From Parasponia andersonii (taxonomy: Eukaryota > Streptophyta > Magnoliopsida > Rosales > Cannabaceae): a stretch of DNA of 64,000 bases. This document shows, piece after piece, positions 46,176 through 57,797 of this stretch. A model generated the notes under the pieces. It was not told where the DNA came from, made no database searches, and saw only the letters and a list, made by a program, of their open reading frames with translations. How positions within the stretch are numbered: the stretch's first letter is position 1; every line of letters begins with the position of its first letter. The position numbers and the translations under genes were made by a program. The stretch lies in NCBI GenBank assembly GCA_002914805.1, contig JXTB01000002.1, positions 2,752,780-2,816,779 on the forward strand, written 5' to 3'.

Positions 46176-47895
46176 ACGGTTCAACCACATTTTGATCTCA
46201 ACCATTTATCACTACTTTAATCTAAGGGTCTATAATAAAGATTGATGAGGTGCTTTACGTTTTCACATCCTTTACTTTCTTTCTTGCTTTTGACACTACA
46301 TATAAACCACCAAATTCATCCTCGCCATTTATTCACCTTTTTAAATACATGCTTAAAACACGTGTTTCTAACATAGCTGAGACGCACTCGTTCAAACTCT
46401 CTCTTGTATCGTTCATTTGTTCTTATTTTCTCTGCTTCTTCTTTCTTCAACTCTTCTTTGTCTTCCACTTTCTCATATGACCCAAAGACCAACTGCATCA
46501 TTTGAATTTTTAATTTTTATTTTTAGTTCTTGTTAAGCAGAAAGGATTACAAAAGGTGGGAAATGTAGCTCCAGATTTTGAGGTGGAGGAATGTTTTGAC
46601 CAGGAATTCAACAAGGTAGATTGTGAAGTTTAACTTTGCTAAGTCCATTGTATGTTTTTTGAAGTTAATAGGGAGCTTACATTGGACGTGTCAATCTCAA
46701 GGATGAAGTGTCAAAAACTATAGACAACTTCTTGAAATCAATGGACAATTGTCTAGCACATGTAAAAGTTGGGACGAGAATTTGCCTTGCGCTTTATAAT
46801 TTAGTCCCTAACGAGAAGATTTCTATACTTGCGTACTTAAGAATTTTGCAATTTTGACCCATTTGATAAATCTTTTCAAAACATACAAATCACCCAAAAA
46901 TTCCGTGGCTACTAATTTAATTTACACAAAATAAAAATTTCCAACCCTAAGCTCCAAGTAATAAAATTCTGGGAAATTAACTCACTGCTCGGATTTCGTG
47001 AAATTAAATGCGCGCCATAGAAAACACATAATTTCTTGCTCACATTAATAAAAGCCAAATAATAATTAACAGTTGATAATTACACAATTTGGCTAGGCCG
47101 GCTTGATGGGGGGGTTACAAATTTTAAAATAATAGTATATACTTTTAAAATATATTATTAAAGAGTTGTATTTTTTTTTTAAATAAACCAGATTTCTAAA
47201 AAAATTTAGCCCATCCTAAATTTTTCCAATTTTCAGACTATAGGCTTGGATTTATATAAAAGCCAATAATGTTTTTTTTTTTTTTTTTGGGCCTTATTAA
47301 GCTTGAAGTGAATTGAAAACCCTAGCATCAGATCATATACTCCTTTAAACCCTCATAACGTAATTGCATTCCTAATTCCCAGACGTCCTCAACCTTCGGG
47401 AAAAAGATTTATTGAGAAAAAATCCGTGACTAACTTGGATCTCTTGTATTTGACGACAAAAAATGAGATCACATAAGCGGAAGCGATCTGAGGGTAGAAG
47501 GTCTTTCATAGCCATAATACTTTATGTATGCTCAATAAAATCTCTCTCTGTTGATGGAGACAGGGGAGAAGAACGTACACTCTATTTGATTTGAGGATCA
47601 AAACCATAATAGTTATATTCTTATATACTAACCGTCAATAGAGGCCACATCAATTCTTATTGGTTTAGTATTAGTAATCACACGTTATACAATCCATACT
47701 TGATTAGCAATTTCCCGATACTATAATTAGATCGCTTAATTAGTCTGTCTATAATATATAATTGTTATAAAAATCTATAACCCTCTTTGGATATACACAT
47801 ATAATCCAACATCTCATGCATTTAATATTTTTTATTAAGAGAGAGAGAGAGATTCCTTAATCTTTCTCATGCATTTAATACTTTTTATTGAGAGA
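46176..47895. other. intergenic between CASPL stump and CASPL1E gene 1
   Basis: No gene is supported. A 46250-46480 frame is Phe/Leu/Ser-rich without a domain. At about 47815 and 47868 the segment CATGCATTTAATAYTTTTTA followed by a (GA)n run is duplicated with a period of about 54 bp. Confidence 0.5.
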
Positions 47896-48372
47896 GAGAG
47901 AACTAATAATTGACTTCTCCGTGACTCAGATAAGGCCCATACAAGTGAGCTTATTGTTAAAAAAAAAATACCCAGCTCTGCTTTTGGAGGTAAAAAACTA
48001 CGATAAGCAATATAATAAAGGTCTAACCATTACCAAGTTAGTGATAGATCGCATCGACATGTAATTGCGACCCATGCATTTATTTATTTATTTTTAATAA
48101 AAAGCCATGCATTTAGTTTACTATATAGTTTGGTCCAGTAATTGTTGTCATTCGTCACAGTGCAACAAGAAATATAACTTAATGTGGATGATACATTTGA
48201 GATTGTGTTTCAATATCGAGTTGATAAAATATTTATTTTAGATTTTAATCAGAACATAATACTTATAACAATAGTACCCAACTTTCTACAAATTTAAAAA
48301 TAATCAAGGACACAAAGAGAAGGAAATCTAACCACAATTGTCACACAAAAACGTGTAGTGTTCGAGATTGGA

Positions 48373-50470
48373 TCATTTGCAATGGAGGCGTTTGATGGCG
48401 AGCATGACGAGCAAGAGAAAGGTGATCGCTCCGAGCAAGGAGATGATTAGTGCTGCGGCTCCTTGGTCACAAAATTTGCCAAAGACATCGCAAACCTTCT
48501 TCCATTGCACGTGCGAATTCCCTTCGTAGCCAACCAAACCAATGGCCGCGGCCGCTCCATTGCTAGAGAAGAGCAGTGCCACCATCATCAAGTCGACAAC
48601 CACAATGACAAGGCCTAGGCCGCCGCCACCGCCACTCTTTCCGCCGCGGTTCGCGAGCAAGAGGACTAGTGAAACCGCCGCGTAGGAACAAGCTATGGCA
48701 TTTACCACCACAAAGTACCTAAGCACATGAAACAAGTTGGAACAAATGTTGGGGATTCTATTACTAATATATGTTAGTTTAATTAGTTTTGTTATACTAA
48801 TTAATAAATATTACTAGTTTTCACTAGTTTAATTTGCTACATATATCACCCAAAAATTGATGAAATTACCACTTTTATGCACTAAAAGTATTGAGTATAT
48901 TTGCATCAGTCCCTTAATTAACAAGTTAAACTTAATGGTCATGAAAATGCTCAGGCATAACAAAACATGATAAACAAGTACACATCAGTTATAAGGCTTC
49001 TATTATTATATATAATAAGTAGATGACACATCATCGTATTTATGCGCAGCAACAGTAGATCAGAACTCATAGAATTAATTTCTGTGGGGCTATTGAAAAT
49101 CCTTTATGGAGGTATTGAGATGAAGAAAATGATCGCTATCTATATTCGCCACGGTAACAGACAATAAATGAAAAATTAATAAGCGTTACTGTCACTCAAC
49201 ATTATGCAATGCTATGCAACATGGTGCTATTTGACACACTATTACACGCTAGAAAAAAAATAAATAAGAAGTAAATAAAAGTGAAATCCATCCATAGATT
49301 TTATGGGGAACGGTACATTTCCATTAATTAATTATGTGTAGTGCTTAATGATACCACATGCATTTGGCATTTTTTTTTCATCATTTTAACAAGGACGTTA
49401 AAAATACTATTGCTCGTGTTCGGATATATAACGTTCTGACTCTTTGCCTCGTGGAGCTATTGTGCTAAACTGCAAACGCTAACTATTGCATGCAAGGACT
49501 TTTAATTAACACATTCCCAGAATATAACAAGCAGGTATAAAGGGTGGAAAATGGCAATTTTTCTAGACAATATATTGAGTATCAACCCCAAAAAAATAAA
49601 TCCTCGCCCAAAATGAAGGCTATAGATATGTGAATATGTATTTTCTCTCTTTCTTCAACAAATTTATCTATATATAACCCACAAATTTATCTATACATAA
49701 CCCAGAAATAGATACGTTGACAAGTAGGTTGGCTCGGCTCAAAAGATAAGGGTACCAACTACTTAGAATTTTAGTCCTAAGTTTGAGTCACACTAAAGAT
49801 AGGTGTGAAAGCTTATTATCCTTAATCGGATAGAGTGTGGATTAGATAATATTATATATTTTTCTTTAATTTGTAATAAGTAGAAATTATTAGCTTATTA
49901 TCCTTAATCGGATAGAGTGTGGATTAGATAATATTATATATTTTTCTTTAATTTGTAATAAGTAGAAATTATTAGTTAAACCTATATAAAAAAAAAAAAG
50001 ACAGATACGTAAGAAGTTAATGATCGATACGAACAATATAACCAGGGAACTTAACTAAAGGCCTTATAACAAATATTAATCACATAACAAAGAATGACAA
50101 AATACAACTAGGGAACTTAACGAGGTCTTGCAATAAATATTAATCATGTATCGTCACATAAAGATTAAAGAATGATAAAAATAAGTAAATAAATGTGGCA
50201 GTGATAAAGAAAAACTTACGTAAAGGCAGACAAGTAATGCCACTTGGCTGTAGCGGGAAGGTTGATTGGTGGGAGAGTATCCAAAATCTTGATAGAGACA
50301 ATTTTGGTCTGCTTATCCACACCTAGAATAACAGCAGCCGATAGAGTAAGTGCCATCGCCAAAAGCCTAACGAGTGACTCAAAACTCCCTACTCCTCTCT
50401 TGCTACCCATTCTCACCAGCACTTCTTTCTCCAACTCCCCATTATTACTACTACTTTTGCTCATCTCCAT
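48373..50470 (-). CDS. CASPL1E: CASP-like membrane protein, CASPL1E-type, gene 1
   Basis: Four-helix plasma-membrane protein of the CASP-like (former UPF0497) family, related to Casparian strip scaffold proteins. Minus-strand exons 50470-50220 and 48718-48373 (597 nt, 198 aa) are joined over a 1.5-kb intron (AC|GTAAG to TTAG|G). Membrane segments are at about 34-52, 83-106, 118-146 and 170-192. The family's conserved Arg in TM1 (R35) and Asp in TM3 (D126) are present. The extracellular WKKVCDVFGKFCDQ before TM4 and the TLPPINLPATAKWHYLSAF loop match CASPL1E. A Gly run (114-118, GGGGG) follows TM2. I chose the ATG at 50470; the upstream in-frame extension has no ATG. Gene 2 (56330-57676) is its tandem duplicate. 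Confidence 0.93.
48719..50219 (-). other. long intron of CASPL1E gene 1
   Basis: A 1.5-kb intron in a gene whose partner has 0.76 kb. It contains the SINE at 49718-50002, which accounts for part of the extra length. No exon-like frame is seen inside it. Confidence 0.6.
49718..50002 (+). mobile_element. SINE-like element with an 82-bp tail duplication, in CASPL1E intron
   Basis: TAGGTTGGCTCGGCTCAAAA (A-box-like) and TCCTAAGTTTGAGTCACAC (B-box-like) lead to a 3' part that is present twice: 49811-49892 and 49893-49974 are an 82-bp tandem pair (GCTTATTATCCTTAATCGGA start) with no mismatch seen. An A-run follows. AGATACGT at 49710-49717 and 50003-50010 may be the target duplication. The same 3' end recurs near 51090-51170 and 63900-63950. 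Confidence 0.55.
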
Positions 50471-50567
50471 TTTCCCGAGAAACAAACAGATTTTTATCTT
50501 CTAAGAGGGATTGGAATGAGAAACTCAGATAAGAGCTTAGCTACAAGAGAGTAGCTAGACTTGGCCC

Positions 50568-50583
50568 TTTGGTGAAGTATTAA

Positions 50584-50631
<48 letters not shown>

Positions 50632-50776
50632 TGTTTGTAGTGCGTGTGTTTTGGTGAAGAGGCAAAATTTGGAAATGAAAGAGATTTTGTGTCTTAGTGG
50701 TGGCAAAGACAATTTAAGGCGCGAGGTGGCGGATAGGTGGACGCCCGCGAGAGTCGTTGCGGTGAAGTAATGAGCA
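50568..50776 (-). promoter_or_regulatory. CASPL1E gene 1 promoter with conserved blocks and (GA)n
   Basis: Reading the minus strand, a TATA-like CTATTTAATA sits at 50578-50587 next to CTTCACCAAAGG. A GA/CT run of about 42 bp (50587-50628) lies just upstream of it. Farther up, CGAGAGTCGTTGCGGTGAAG (50748-50767) and neighbouring AAGGCGCGAGGTGGCGG match the corresponding place in gene 2. Two segments conserved between paralogs in otherwise diverged DNA suggest functional promoter elements. Confidence 0.55.
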
Positions 50777-50999
50777 TATATGATCGATCAGATTATTATA
50801 AAGATATATAATTTATCACGTATGGTGATACGTCAAATACATGACAGTGTATCAGTATTATCACTTAAAATTGTAAAAAAAAAATTATTTTGTATTAATT
50901 GTTGCAAGTGTGTAATACAGTTAAAATTTTTTCTTTTGTATTAATTGTTGCAAGTGTGCAATACAGTTTACATATAAGATGATTCGATCCGACGAAATG

Positions 51000-51188
51000 A
51001 GTTGACTTAAATGGTGAGAGTACCTACTTAAAATCTCGGTTTTAAGTTGGAGTCATACCTAAAATAAGCATGACAGTCTATTATTTTTAATCGAGTAGAG
51101 TAAAGATTGGATAATAATAGATATTTTTTCCTTTAACTTATAATAAATAGAGGTTATTAGTTAACTCTTATTTTTTTTAAAAAAAAAA
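51000..51188 (+). mobile_element. SINE-like element upstream of CASPL1E gene 1
   Basis: GAGTTGACTTAAATGGTGAG and GGTTTTAAGTTGGAGTCATA resemble A and B boxes. The 3' end (CTTATAATAAATAGAGGTTATTAGTTAAC, here shortened) parallels that of the element at 49718-50002. Flanks ATAAGATGATTCGAT and ATAAGACAATACGAT are a possible diverged target duplication. Minor family copy with approximate bounds. Confidence 0.45.
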
Positions 51189-52792
51189 TAAGACAATACG
51201 ATATATTGAACCATTTATTTAGATAAATCATGTATAAAAAGATCTACAATGCTATGAGATATTTTAAGATGTATTTAATACTACATGAAAGGTTAGTTCA
51301 CGAAAATTATAAATTACATACATTAGGTCTTACATAGGTCTAATTTGAAGAAAATGACATTTTAAATAGTGTTGTCTTCACTTAAGTTTCAACTGAGAAA
51401 AATACAGATTGTGATACATTAAATGTGTGGCAAAAATAGTAACGTATAGTAGCACAACACTCTGGCTACATATGGATCTCAGTTACTTTATACACGTGCG
51501 TAAATATAAACGAGTATGAATTACATTTTATACGAAATTTATGTAAAAATGACTTATTAATTAATAAATTGACATGTCCTGAGTAATTCTAATTTTGTCA
51601 TATCACGTCATTATAGCACCATAGCATTGCTGACACGGCAAGCAATGTGAAAGAGTTAAATATAAAATCTATGTGATGCAAAATTAAGAAATTATATATT
51701 GACATACTTAACCAATCAGAGCAAATCTAACATTTACTATATATCAATGAATTTGCCAAATTAATTAGACGTGAAGGCTTTGGAATTTGAGACGTCCGTT
51801 AGGGACAGAATACGGGTCGCACGGTTGGGAAGATATCATCCCATTAAAGCCTTTTGGGTTCACTTAAATAAATGAGCTTAACAACTGAGGGCAAGGCATT
51901 TATTTCATCAACAAATGTAGACTTTTACGTCAAATTTTATTTGTTACTTTTTTTTCCTTTTTTTTTTTTTTAATTTTACCTATAAGGAAGCCAAATAAAA
52001 AATTATTAAATTACCCTTTTTTCTTTTTTCGTGCCTCACTTCTTAACATATTTTTGACACTTGTGACATACTTATTAGCTTCTCTCTGTTTTTTCCTTTT
52101 CTCCTTAATTTGTAAAAAGGAATATTTTGGTGCACCTTGGAATATTTGAAAACTGGAAATAAGACAATTGCAGAACTGAAATTAATGCTATGAGTTTCTT
52201 TTTGAATTTTTTGGCAATAACCCAAAGTATGCAAATTTCATACTAGTGGATGTTTCTTTCTCTATGAATAAAGATTAATTTAGACGATGACGTTTCACCT
52301 TAATTTATGAGACGTAGTGTGGACTGCATCATAGTCATATATATAACTCACTAAATATAATAAGACAACTCAGATTCTAATACCTATCTAGAATTATAAT
52401 CTATCCATAATTTTATTCTATATACATATATTCTATTTCGAGGTAGCAATAAGGTCTACCGTGAGAATTATACAAATTTCAAGTCAGACTTAAAAGTTCT
52501 TTTATTATTGATAAATTGTCCTAATTAGGATTCAATCTCCTTCTCGTTTGCACACTCATATACACCCCCAAAAATCTTAAACCAATTAAAATTTAAGTCT
52601 TACTTTTTTGTTTTGCATGAGAATATCCTATTGGTTTACAAGATGATGTAGACTCATTGAAATCTTCTTTATTCTCAATGCTCCATGATGTATAACCGTT
52701 GTTATATGGCATCAATATGATTGACGATACGTGTAGACTATAGCTATTTGTTAGTGTGTACCCTCTATATATATATATATATATATATGTAT
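51189..52792. other. intergenic, nothing recognised
   Basis: AT-rich DNA without coding signal or clear repeat. A (TA)n tract at 52766-52788 leads into MITE copy F. Confidence 0.55.
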
Positions 52793-52984
52793 GGGCACCA
52801 ATCCAGTAGGTATTTTTTTTTTTATACCTATGCATAGGTATCAATTTGGCCAATGAAAATTTAGCATGCACATTTTTTTATTGTAAAAAGTAAGAGAGAA
52901 AGAGCATTAATAATGCACGTCTTTTCATGCATTTCATTATATATATCCATAGGTAAAAAAAAAATACCTATTGGATTGGCAACC
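52793..52984 (+). mobile_element. Micron-like MITE, copy F
   Basis: Left end GGGCACCAATCCAGTAGGTA and right end TACCTATTGGATTGGCAACC are the cleanest inverted ends of the family. It is shorter (192 bp) because the GGATCACC hairpin segment is deleted. (TA)n tracts flank both sides. Confidence 0.8.
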
Positions 52985-53420
52985 TATATATATATATATA
53001 TGACTTTGTTATAAGAGCTAATCCTAGTTTAGTAATGAAATAATAACCTAAATATCATTTTCTATGTTCTAGAATTAGTCCCTAAACTTTGTTTTTGTTT
53101 CAATTTAGGAGTTAAATTTTCAAATATCACATTCTGCTATTTTTGACTTATGAGACATTGAGATATGAAGTTAGAGGCTAAAATGAGATTTGATTATTCA
53201 TCAAGAAAGAAAGATAAAAAAGAAAGATAAGAGTAATAATTGTTCAACAGAGGATGGTGTTGAATTCAATTCGAACATGAAACAATAATATCACACGACT
53301 CACAATTATTAGAGGTTTATGATAGGATGACAGTCTTATTAGAACAAGTCGTAGTTATTGTGTGACACGGATAATTTAGTTACTAGTCTTAAAAAAATCA
53401 TCCTGAAAACTAATAGAATA
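52985..53420. other. intergenic, nothing recognised
   Basis: Unremarkable AT-rich spacer between MITE copy F and the 1.4-kb inverted-repeat element. Confidence 0.5.
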
Positions 53421-54822
53421 TTTATTAGAAATGTCCTTTTTTTATATCAATTTGAAAAATGACCCTTTTTACACAAATGGCCGTTTAATAATTTTTTTTT
53501 GATAAATAACTGTTTCTTTAGTTGATCTATTTTTAAAAAATAAATCAATTTTATACAAAATGTTTTAAAAACCAATCAATATATTTTGATCTATTAAATA
53601 TGAAAAATTATCATTTTTTATAAACGTTCAAAGTTTGACTATTGTTTAATAGTTGTTTGAAAAGCAATCATTTTTTAAACGGTGTTCTAAAATGCGGCTA
53701 TTTAGCTTAAAAGCCCAAAATAATATTATATAAGTCAATTTGACCTGAAAAAATTTGGGTTAAGTAGATAATTATTATTTTTTAAAAATATTTAACTAAA
53801 TTTATCACCACTATTAGATTCTACCACTTTTTGGAGAGAATTAGTGAAAAATCTGTTAAGAATTTATCATGAATCCATTGAAAATCTGATAAGATTACCA
53901 CTGATGTCAAGAATCTACCAAAAATCCATCAAGATTATCAAGAATCTATCAAAAATTTATCAAGAACCCGTTAAGATCGCCGCCAATATCAAAAATCTAT
54001 CGAGAATACTTCAAGATCATCAAGAATCCATCAAAAATTTATTAATAATTCATCAAGATCGCTGCTGACGTCAAGAATTATTCAAGAATCCGTCGAGATC
54101 ATTAAGAATTTATTTTTAAAAAGTGGTATAGTAGTAGATTTAATTAATGAGAAAAAAAAAGTGGTATACAGCTAATTTGTTCAAAAACACTCTATCCATT
54201 GCACCTAGAAAACCCCCATTATTCGGGCTAGGCTCATTTCAAGAAGAGCTTAGTTAAATGGCCAAATTTTGGGTTATTATCCAAAAAAAATGAGAAATTT
54301 AAGTAGATGACTAATATTTTGAATTTTATAGTTAAATGTCAAAATATATATATTTTTACACTTGGTAGATACATATATCTATCAATTTCAGTTATATGTA
54401 CTAAAATGAACTAAGTATATAAATTTTTATGACTGGTATATAATATTTTACACTTAGTAGATAAATATATATACTGGATATTTTGCTAAACATTTCAAAA
54501 ATAGACATTTACTTAAATTAGCTCCCAAAGTTAGTCATTTTGTTAAAAGACCCTTTAAAAAATAGCCATTTACAAGCACTATTAAAAACAAGCCACATTT
54601 ATCAAAAAAAGGCCAAAATAAATTAGTTTTAATATTAAAAGAAAGTCATATTCACACTATCAAAATTGATATACTAATAAAATAAAATAAATATAATTTA
54701 TATAAAATTGATCAACTAAAAAAAAAGCTATTTAGCAAAATGAAAAACAGTTATTTCTTAAATAGGTATAAAAAACAGCCTTTTTTATATTGATGTGAAA
54801 AAAGGATATTTCTAATAAATAC
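53421..54822. mobile_element. 1.4-kb element with long terminal inverted repeats
   Basis: The left end (AATATTTATTAGAAATGTCC from 53421) is the imperfect reverse complement of the right end (GGATATTTCTAATAAATAC to 54822). Matching continues inward for roughly 150-200 bp with gaps (shared words such as TTTAGTTGATC, GATAAATA, ATATCAAT). No protein frame survives inside; the middle is an ATCAAGAATC-type minisatellite. It looks like a non-autonomous DNA transposon of unknown superfamily. Target-site duplication is not clear. Confidence 0.45.
53844..54112 (+). repeat. degenerate AATCYATCAAGA minisatellite
   Basis: Words AAGAATCTATCAAAAAT, ATCAAGATYATCAAGAATC and variants repeat with a step of about 12-30 bp for about 270 bp. 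It gives an open frame of 74 codons (Ile/Lys/Asn/Ser-rich) that is compositional. It is flanked by its own facing words (TCTACCACTTTTTGG on the left, AAAAAGTGGTATAGTAGTAGA on the right), perhaps a small fold-back insertion inside the larger element. Confidence 0.55.
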
Positions 54823-55050
54823 TCGAGTATTTATAAGAAATAGTGTTTTTTAAGATCATTTTTTTTTTAAAAAAAATAGTCATTTTTTAACACCTATTTA
54901 ATAGTTTTATAATTTTATTTTGATAAATAGCTTTTTTTTTGTTGATCCACTTTTTACAAAGTAAATCAATTAGAAAAAGTATATCAATTTTTAAAAAATA
55001 AATCAATATATTTTGGTATACTAAATATGACAAACAGTTTTTTTTTAATT
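54823..55050. repeat. inverted partner of the element end; palindrome centre CTCGAG
   Basis: Starting at the CTCGAG centred on 54825-54826, the right side (TATTTATAAGAAATAGTG...) mirrors the left (...GGATATTTCTAATAAATA). The inner 32 bases are palindromic with one mismatch, and looser mirror similarity reaches about 200 bp each way. This is probably a second, partial element of the same family inserted head to head. Confidence 0.5.
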
Positions 55051-56177
55051 ATTTTTGATTATTGGGCCTTTTTTTACCTTTTTTTAAAAATTGCTTTTTT
55101 TGCAATTTTTGTTCCAAAATTTGCCCTTTTGGTTAAAAGGGGGAAGTTACCTTGGGGGGGCTTACTTTGGGCCAAATTACTTTTTTTTTGTTTTTTTTTT
55201 TAAATGACATTTTTAAGAGCCTCAAAAACTTCTTAATAGTGAAAAAAACCATTATTTAGGACTTTATTACGATCCAAAAAATTTTAGCTATAGATCAATA
55301 TGTCTTTAACACTTCTGAAAATATCATTTCTAAAACATTACCAAAAAAAAAAGTCATTTCGACCGAAATTAGTCTACTTATGTCATTTTCTCACCATAAA
55401 TACTATTTTTTTTTAAATGACATCTTTAAGAGTCTTAAAAGCTTCTTGACCATGAAAAAAACCATTATTTAGGACTTTATTACGGTCAAAAAAGACTTAA
55501 CTATAGATCAATATGTCTTTGATACTTCTGAAAATATCATTTTTGAAACTTTACAAAAAAAAAAGTCATTTCGGCCGAAATTAGTCTACCTACGTCCTTT
55601 TCTCACCATAAATACTCTATTAGCATAACGGCTTAGTCAGCTCATAAAGAACTGGGGCTGGTGTTCAGTGTCCAAATACAGTCAGTCCAAGTCTGAACAA
55701 TTGTTTCTTTCCCCTTTTTTTTTTAAAGAAGAAAATGGAAGAAAAAAGAAAATTGCTTTTCTTATTTAAAAAAAAAAATTAGAAAAACAAAAAAAAAAAT
55801 TGAGAAGATAAAGTATGGATTAAAATTGATTATAACGTACCAGCCTGCCAGATTAGCAATAGTAGTACTAGGAAAGAATGCATGTTTTTTTTTTTGGAAA
55901 AAAAAAAAAAAGAAAAGAAAGAAAAATATATGGGGTCCTGACAATTGAATTGAAAATGCTGTAACTTTTGGGGCTAGCTGGCTATTTCGGATTTGAGGTT
56001 CAGTTTTGGGCTCATGCCAGAATTGATATGGACATGATATCATGACACCCTTACAAATATTTAATTTGCTCGGATAGTTTTGTCACAACACAAAAGACAA
56101 AATAAGTGACCTTTTACCACATCTATTTAAATTGAGTGTGAATTTCGAGATGAAATATTACGTTAAACAATTTTTTC

Positions 56178-56208
<31 letters not shown>

Positions 56209-56329
56209 TATAATCACACAAAATTTATAATCGTAGCACCCAAATTTTGTACAAGTTAAAACAATAAACAACACAAAAAAAGACGAAACCTGACCACAAA
56301 TATCACACAAACATGATTTCTAGATTGGA
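55051..56329. other. intergenic, with a 2 x 213-bp tandem duplication
   Basis: AAATGACATTTTTAAGAG at 55202 and AAATGACATCTTTAAGAG at 55415 begin two copies (to about 55618) that share ATTATTTAGGACTTTATTAC and CATAAATACT. The period is 213 bp and there are a few substitutions. 55060-55200 is T/G-rich low-complexity. An A-run of about 25 bp lies at 56179-56203. 56205-56329 is the 3' flank shared with the other CASPL copies. Confidence 0.65.
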
Positions 56330-57676
56330 TCATTTCTTGTGGAGGCGTCTGACCGCAATGGCGACGAGCAAGAGAAAGGCGATCGCGCTTAGCAGGGAGA
56401 CGACGAAAGCGGCGGCTGCCTGGTCGCAAAACCTGCCAAACACATCGCACACCTTCTTCCATCGCACATGTGAATTCCCTTGGTACCCCATCAAGCCAAT
56501 GGCCACCGCCGCACCGTTGCTAGAGAAGAGTAGCCCCGCCATGACCAAGTCAGCAATGACCACGAAAAGGCTAAGGCCGCTGCTCTTTCCACCGCGGTTC
56601 CCTATCGAAAGGATTAGAGAAATTGCCGCGTATGAACATGCTATGGCATGTGCCACCACAAAGTACCTGGCCACAGAAATACCAGAGACTTGTTAAACTA
56701 AAAAAGGTTGGGATATTATTAATGCCCTAAGCTTATAAATTGTTATGGTAAATTCTTTACTAGTTATAAGTTCAAAGTCGGGGTTAAAAAAAACCAAGAG
56801 AGGCTAAAATATCACAGATGTGAAATAGTAAAAATATAAACAACTACACATTAGTGGTGGATTTCTTCACAATTTCTCAAAACTACTTATACGTATAGCA
56901 CACCTTTTTACTTATTTTAAGGTGAAAATTTACTTCAAAGATCGTTTTTGATCCACTATTACGAAAAGGACGAAGGATATTACTAGTTATAAGGATTCTG
57001 ACCCCTTTTGGTGCTAATGTAGAGTAAATAACTTTAGTATTACATATTTCCCATAACTAACATAAAAATTAAAAAGCTAGGGAAAAAAAGACCTAACAAC
57101 TAAAAACTAGAAAAGCAAATGGATTAATTAATGTCTTTTAGGATGTTTCTAAACAAAAGAAAGATCCTAGAAATAGCACTTCCCAAGACGTCAATTAAGG
57201 CTATGTATTATGTGAATATGTAAATTTTCACTCTCTTTTTAGGCTCCGCAACAAATTACTCGTCTTATATAAACCACAACTCAAGCTAATGTCTATAAAG
57301 ACTACATACAATTCATCAAGTACTAGCAATATCTTTTGATATATCTTAACTATTGCCAAATCATCATATATGTAATCATCAAAACGAGAGAATAAAAGTA
57401 TAGTAAAGGGAAAAAGAGAGAACGTTACATAAAGGCAGACAAGTAATGCCACTTGGCAGAAGCTGGAACGCTGATTGGTGGGAGGGTATCAACAATCCTT
57501 AGAGGAACGATTTTGTTCTGCTTATCAACACCAAGAAGTACAGCAGCTGATAGAGCAAGTGCCAAGGCCAAAATCCTTAGAAGAGACTCACAAGTTCCAG
57601 CTCCTCTCTTGTTAGCCACTCTCGCTTCTGTCTCCACACCCTCAAACCCACCATTATAATTACTTTTGCTCTCCAT
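56330..57676 (-). CDS. CASPL1E: CASP-like membrane protein, CASPL1E-type, gene 2
   Basis: Tandem paralog of the gene at 48373-50470, same strand, about 5.9 kb further on. Exons 57676-57429 and 56666-56330 (585 nt, 194 aa) are joined over a 0.76-kb intron at the same codon position (AT|GTAAC to CCAG|G). It has four membrane segments, with R34 in TM1 and D122 in TM3 as in the family. It lacks the Gly run of gene 1 after TM2 and ends RRLHKK instead of KRLHCK. The loops TLPPISVPASAKWHYLSAF and WKKVCDVFGRFCDQ are nearly identical to gene 1. The ATG at 57676 gives MESKSNYNGG. Both copies look intact, so both may be expressed. Confidence 0.93.
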
Positions 57677-57797
57677 TTTCCCTAGAAACAAACAGATTTA
57701 ACGTTTCCTTTTTTTTCAAAATTCTTGTTGATATTATAAGCTGGATTGGAAAGAGAGGAGAGAATAAACTTAGAACAATATGGAAGAGACTAGACTT

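Noticed and set aside
53844..54068. 74-codon frame with repeated ESIKNL-type words
   Set aside because: It is the translation of the ATCAAGAATC minisatellite.
50244..57659. Plus-strand frames opposite both CASPL first exons (similar to each other)
   Set aside because: Similarity between them simply reflects the conserved sense-strand CASPL exons.
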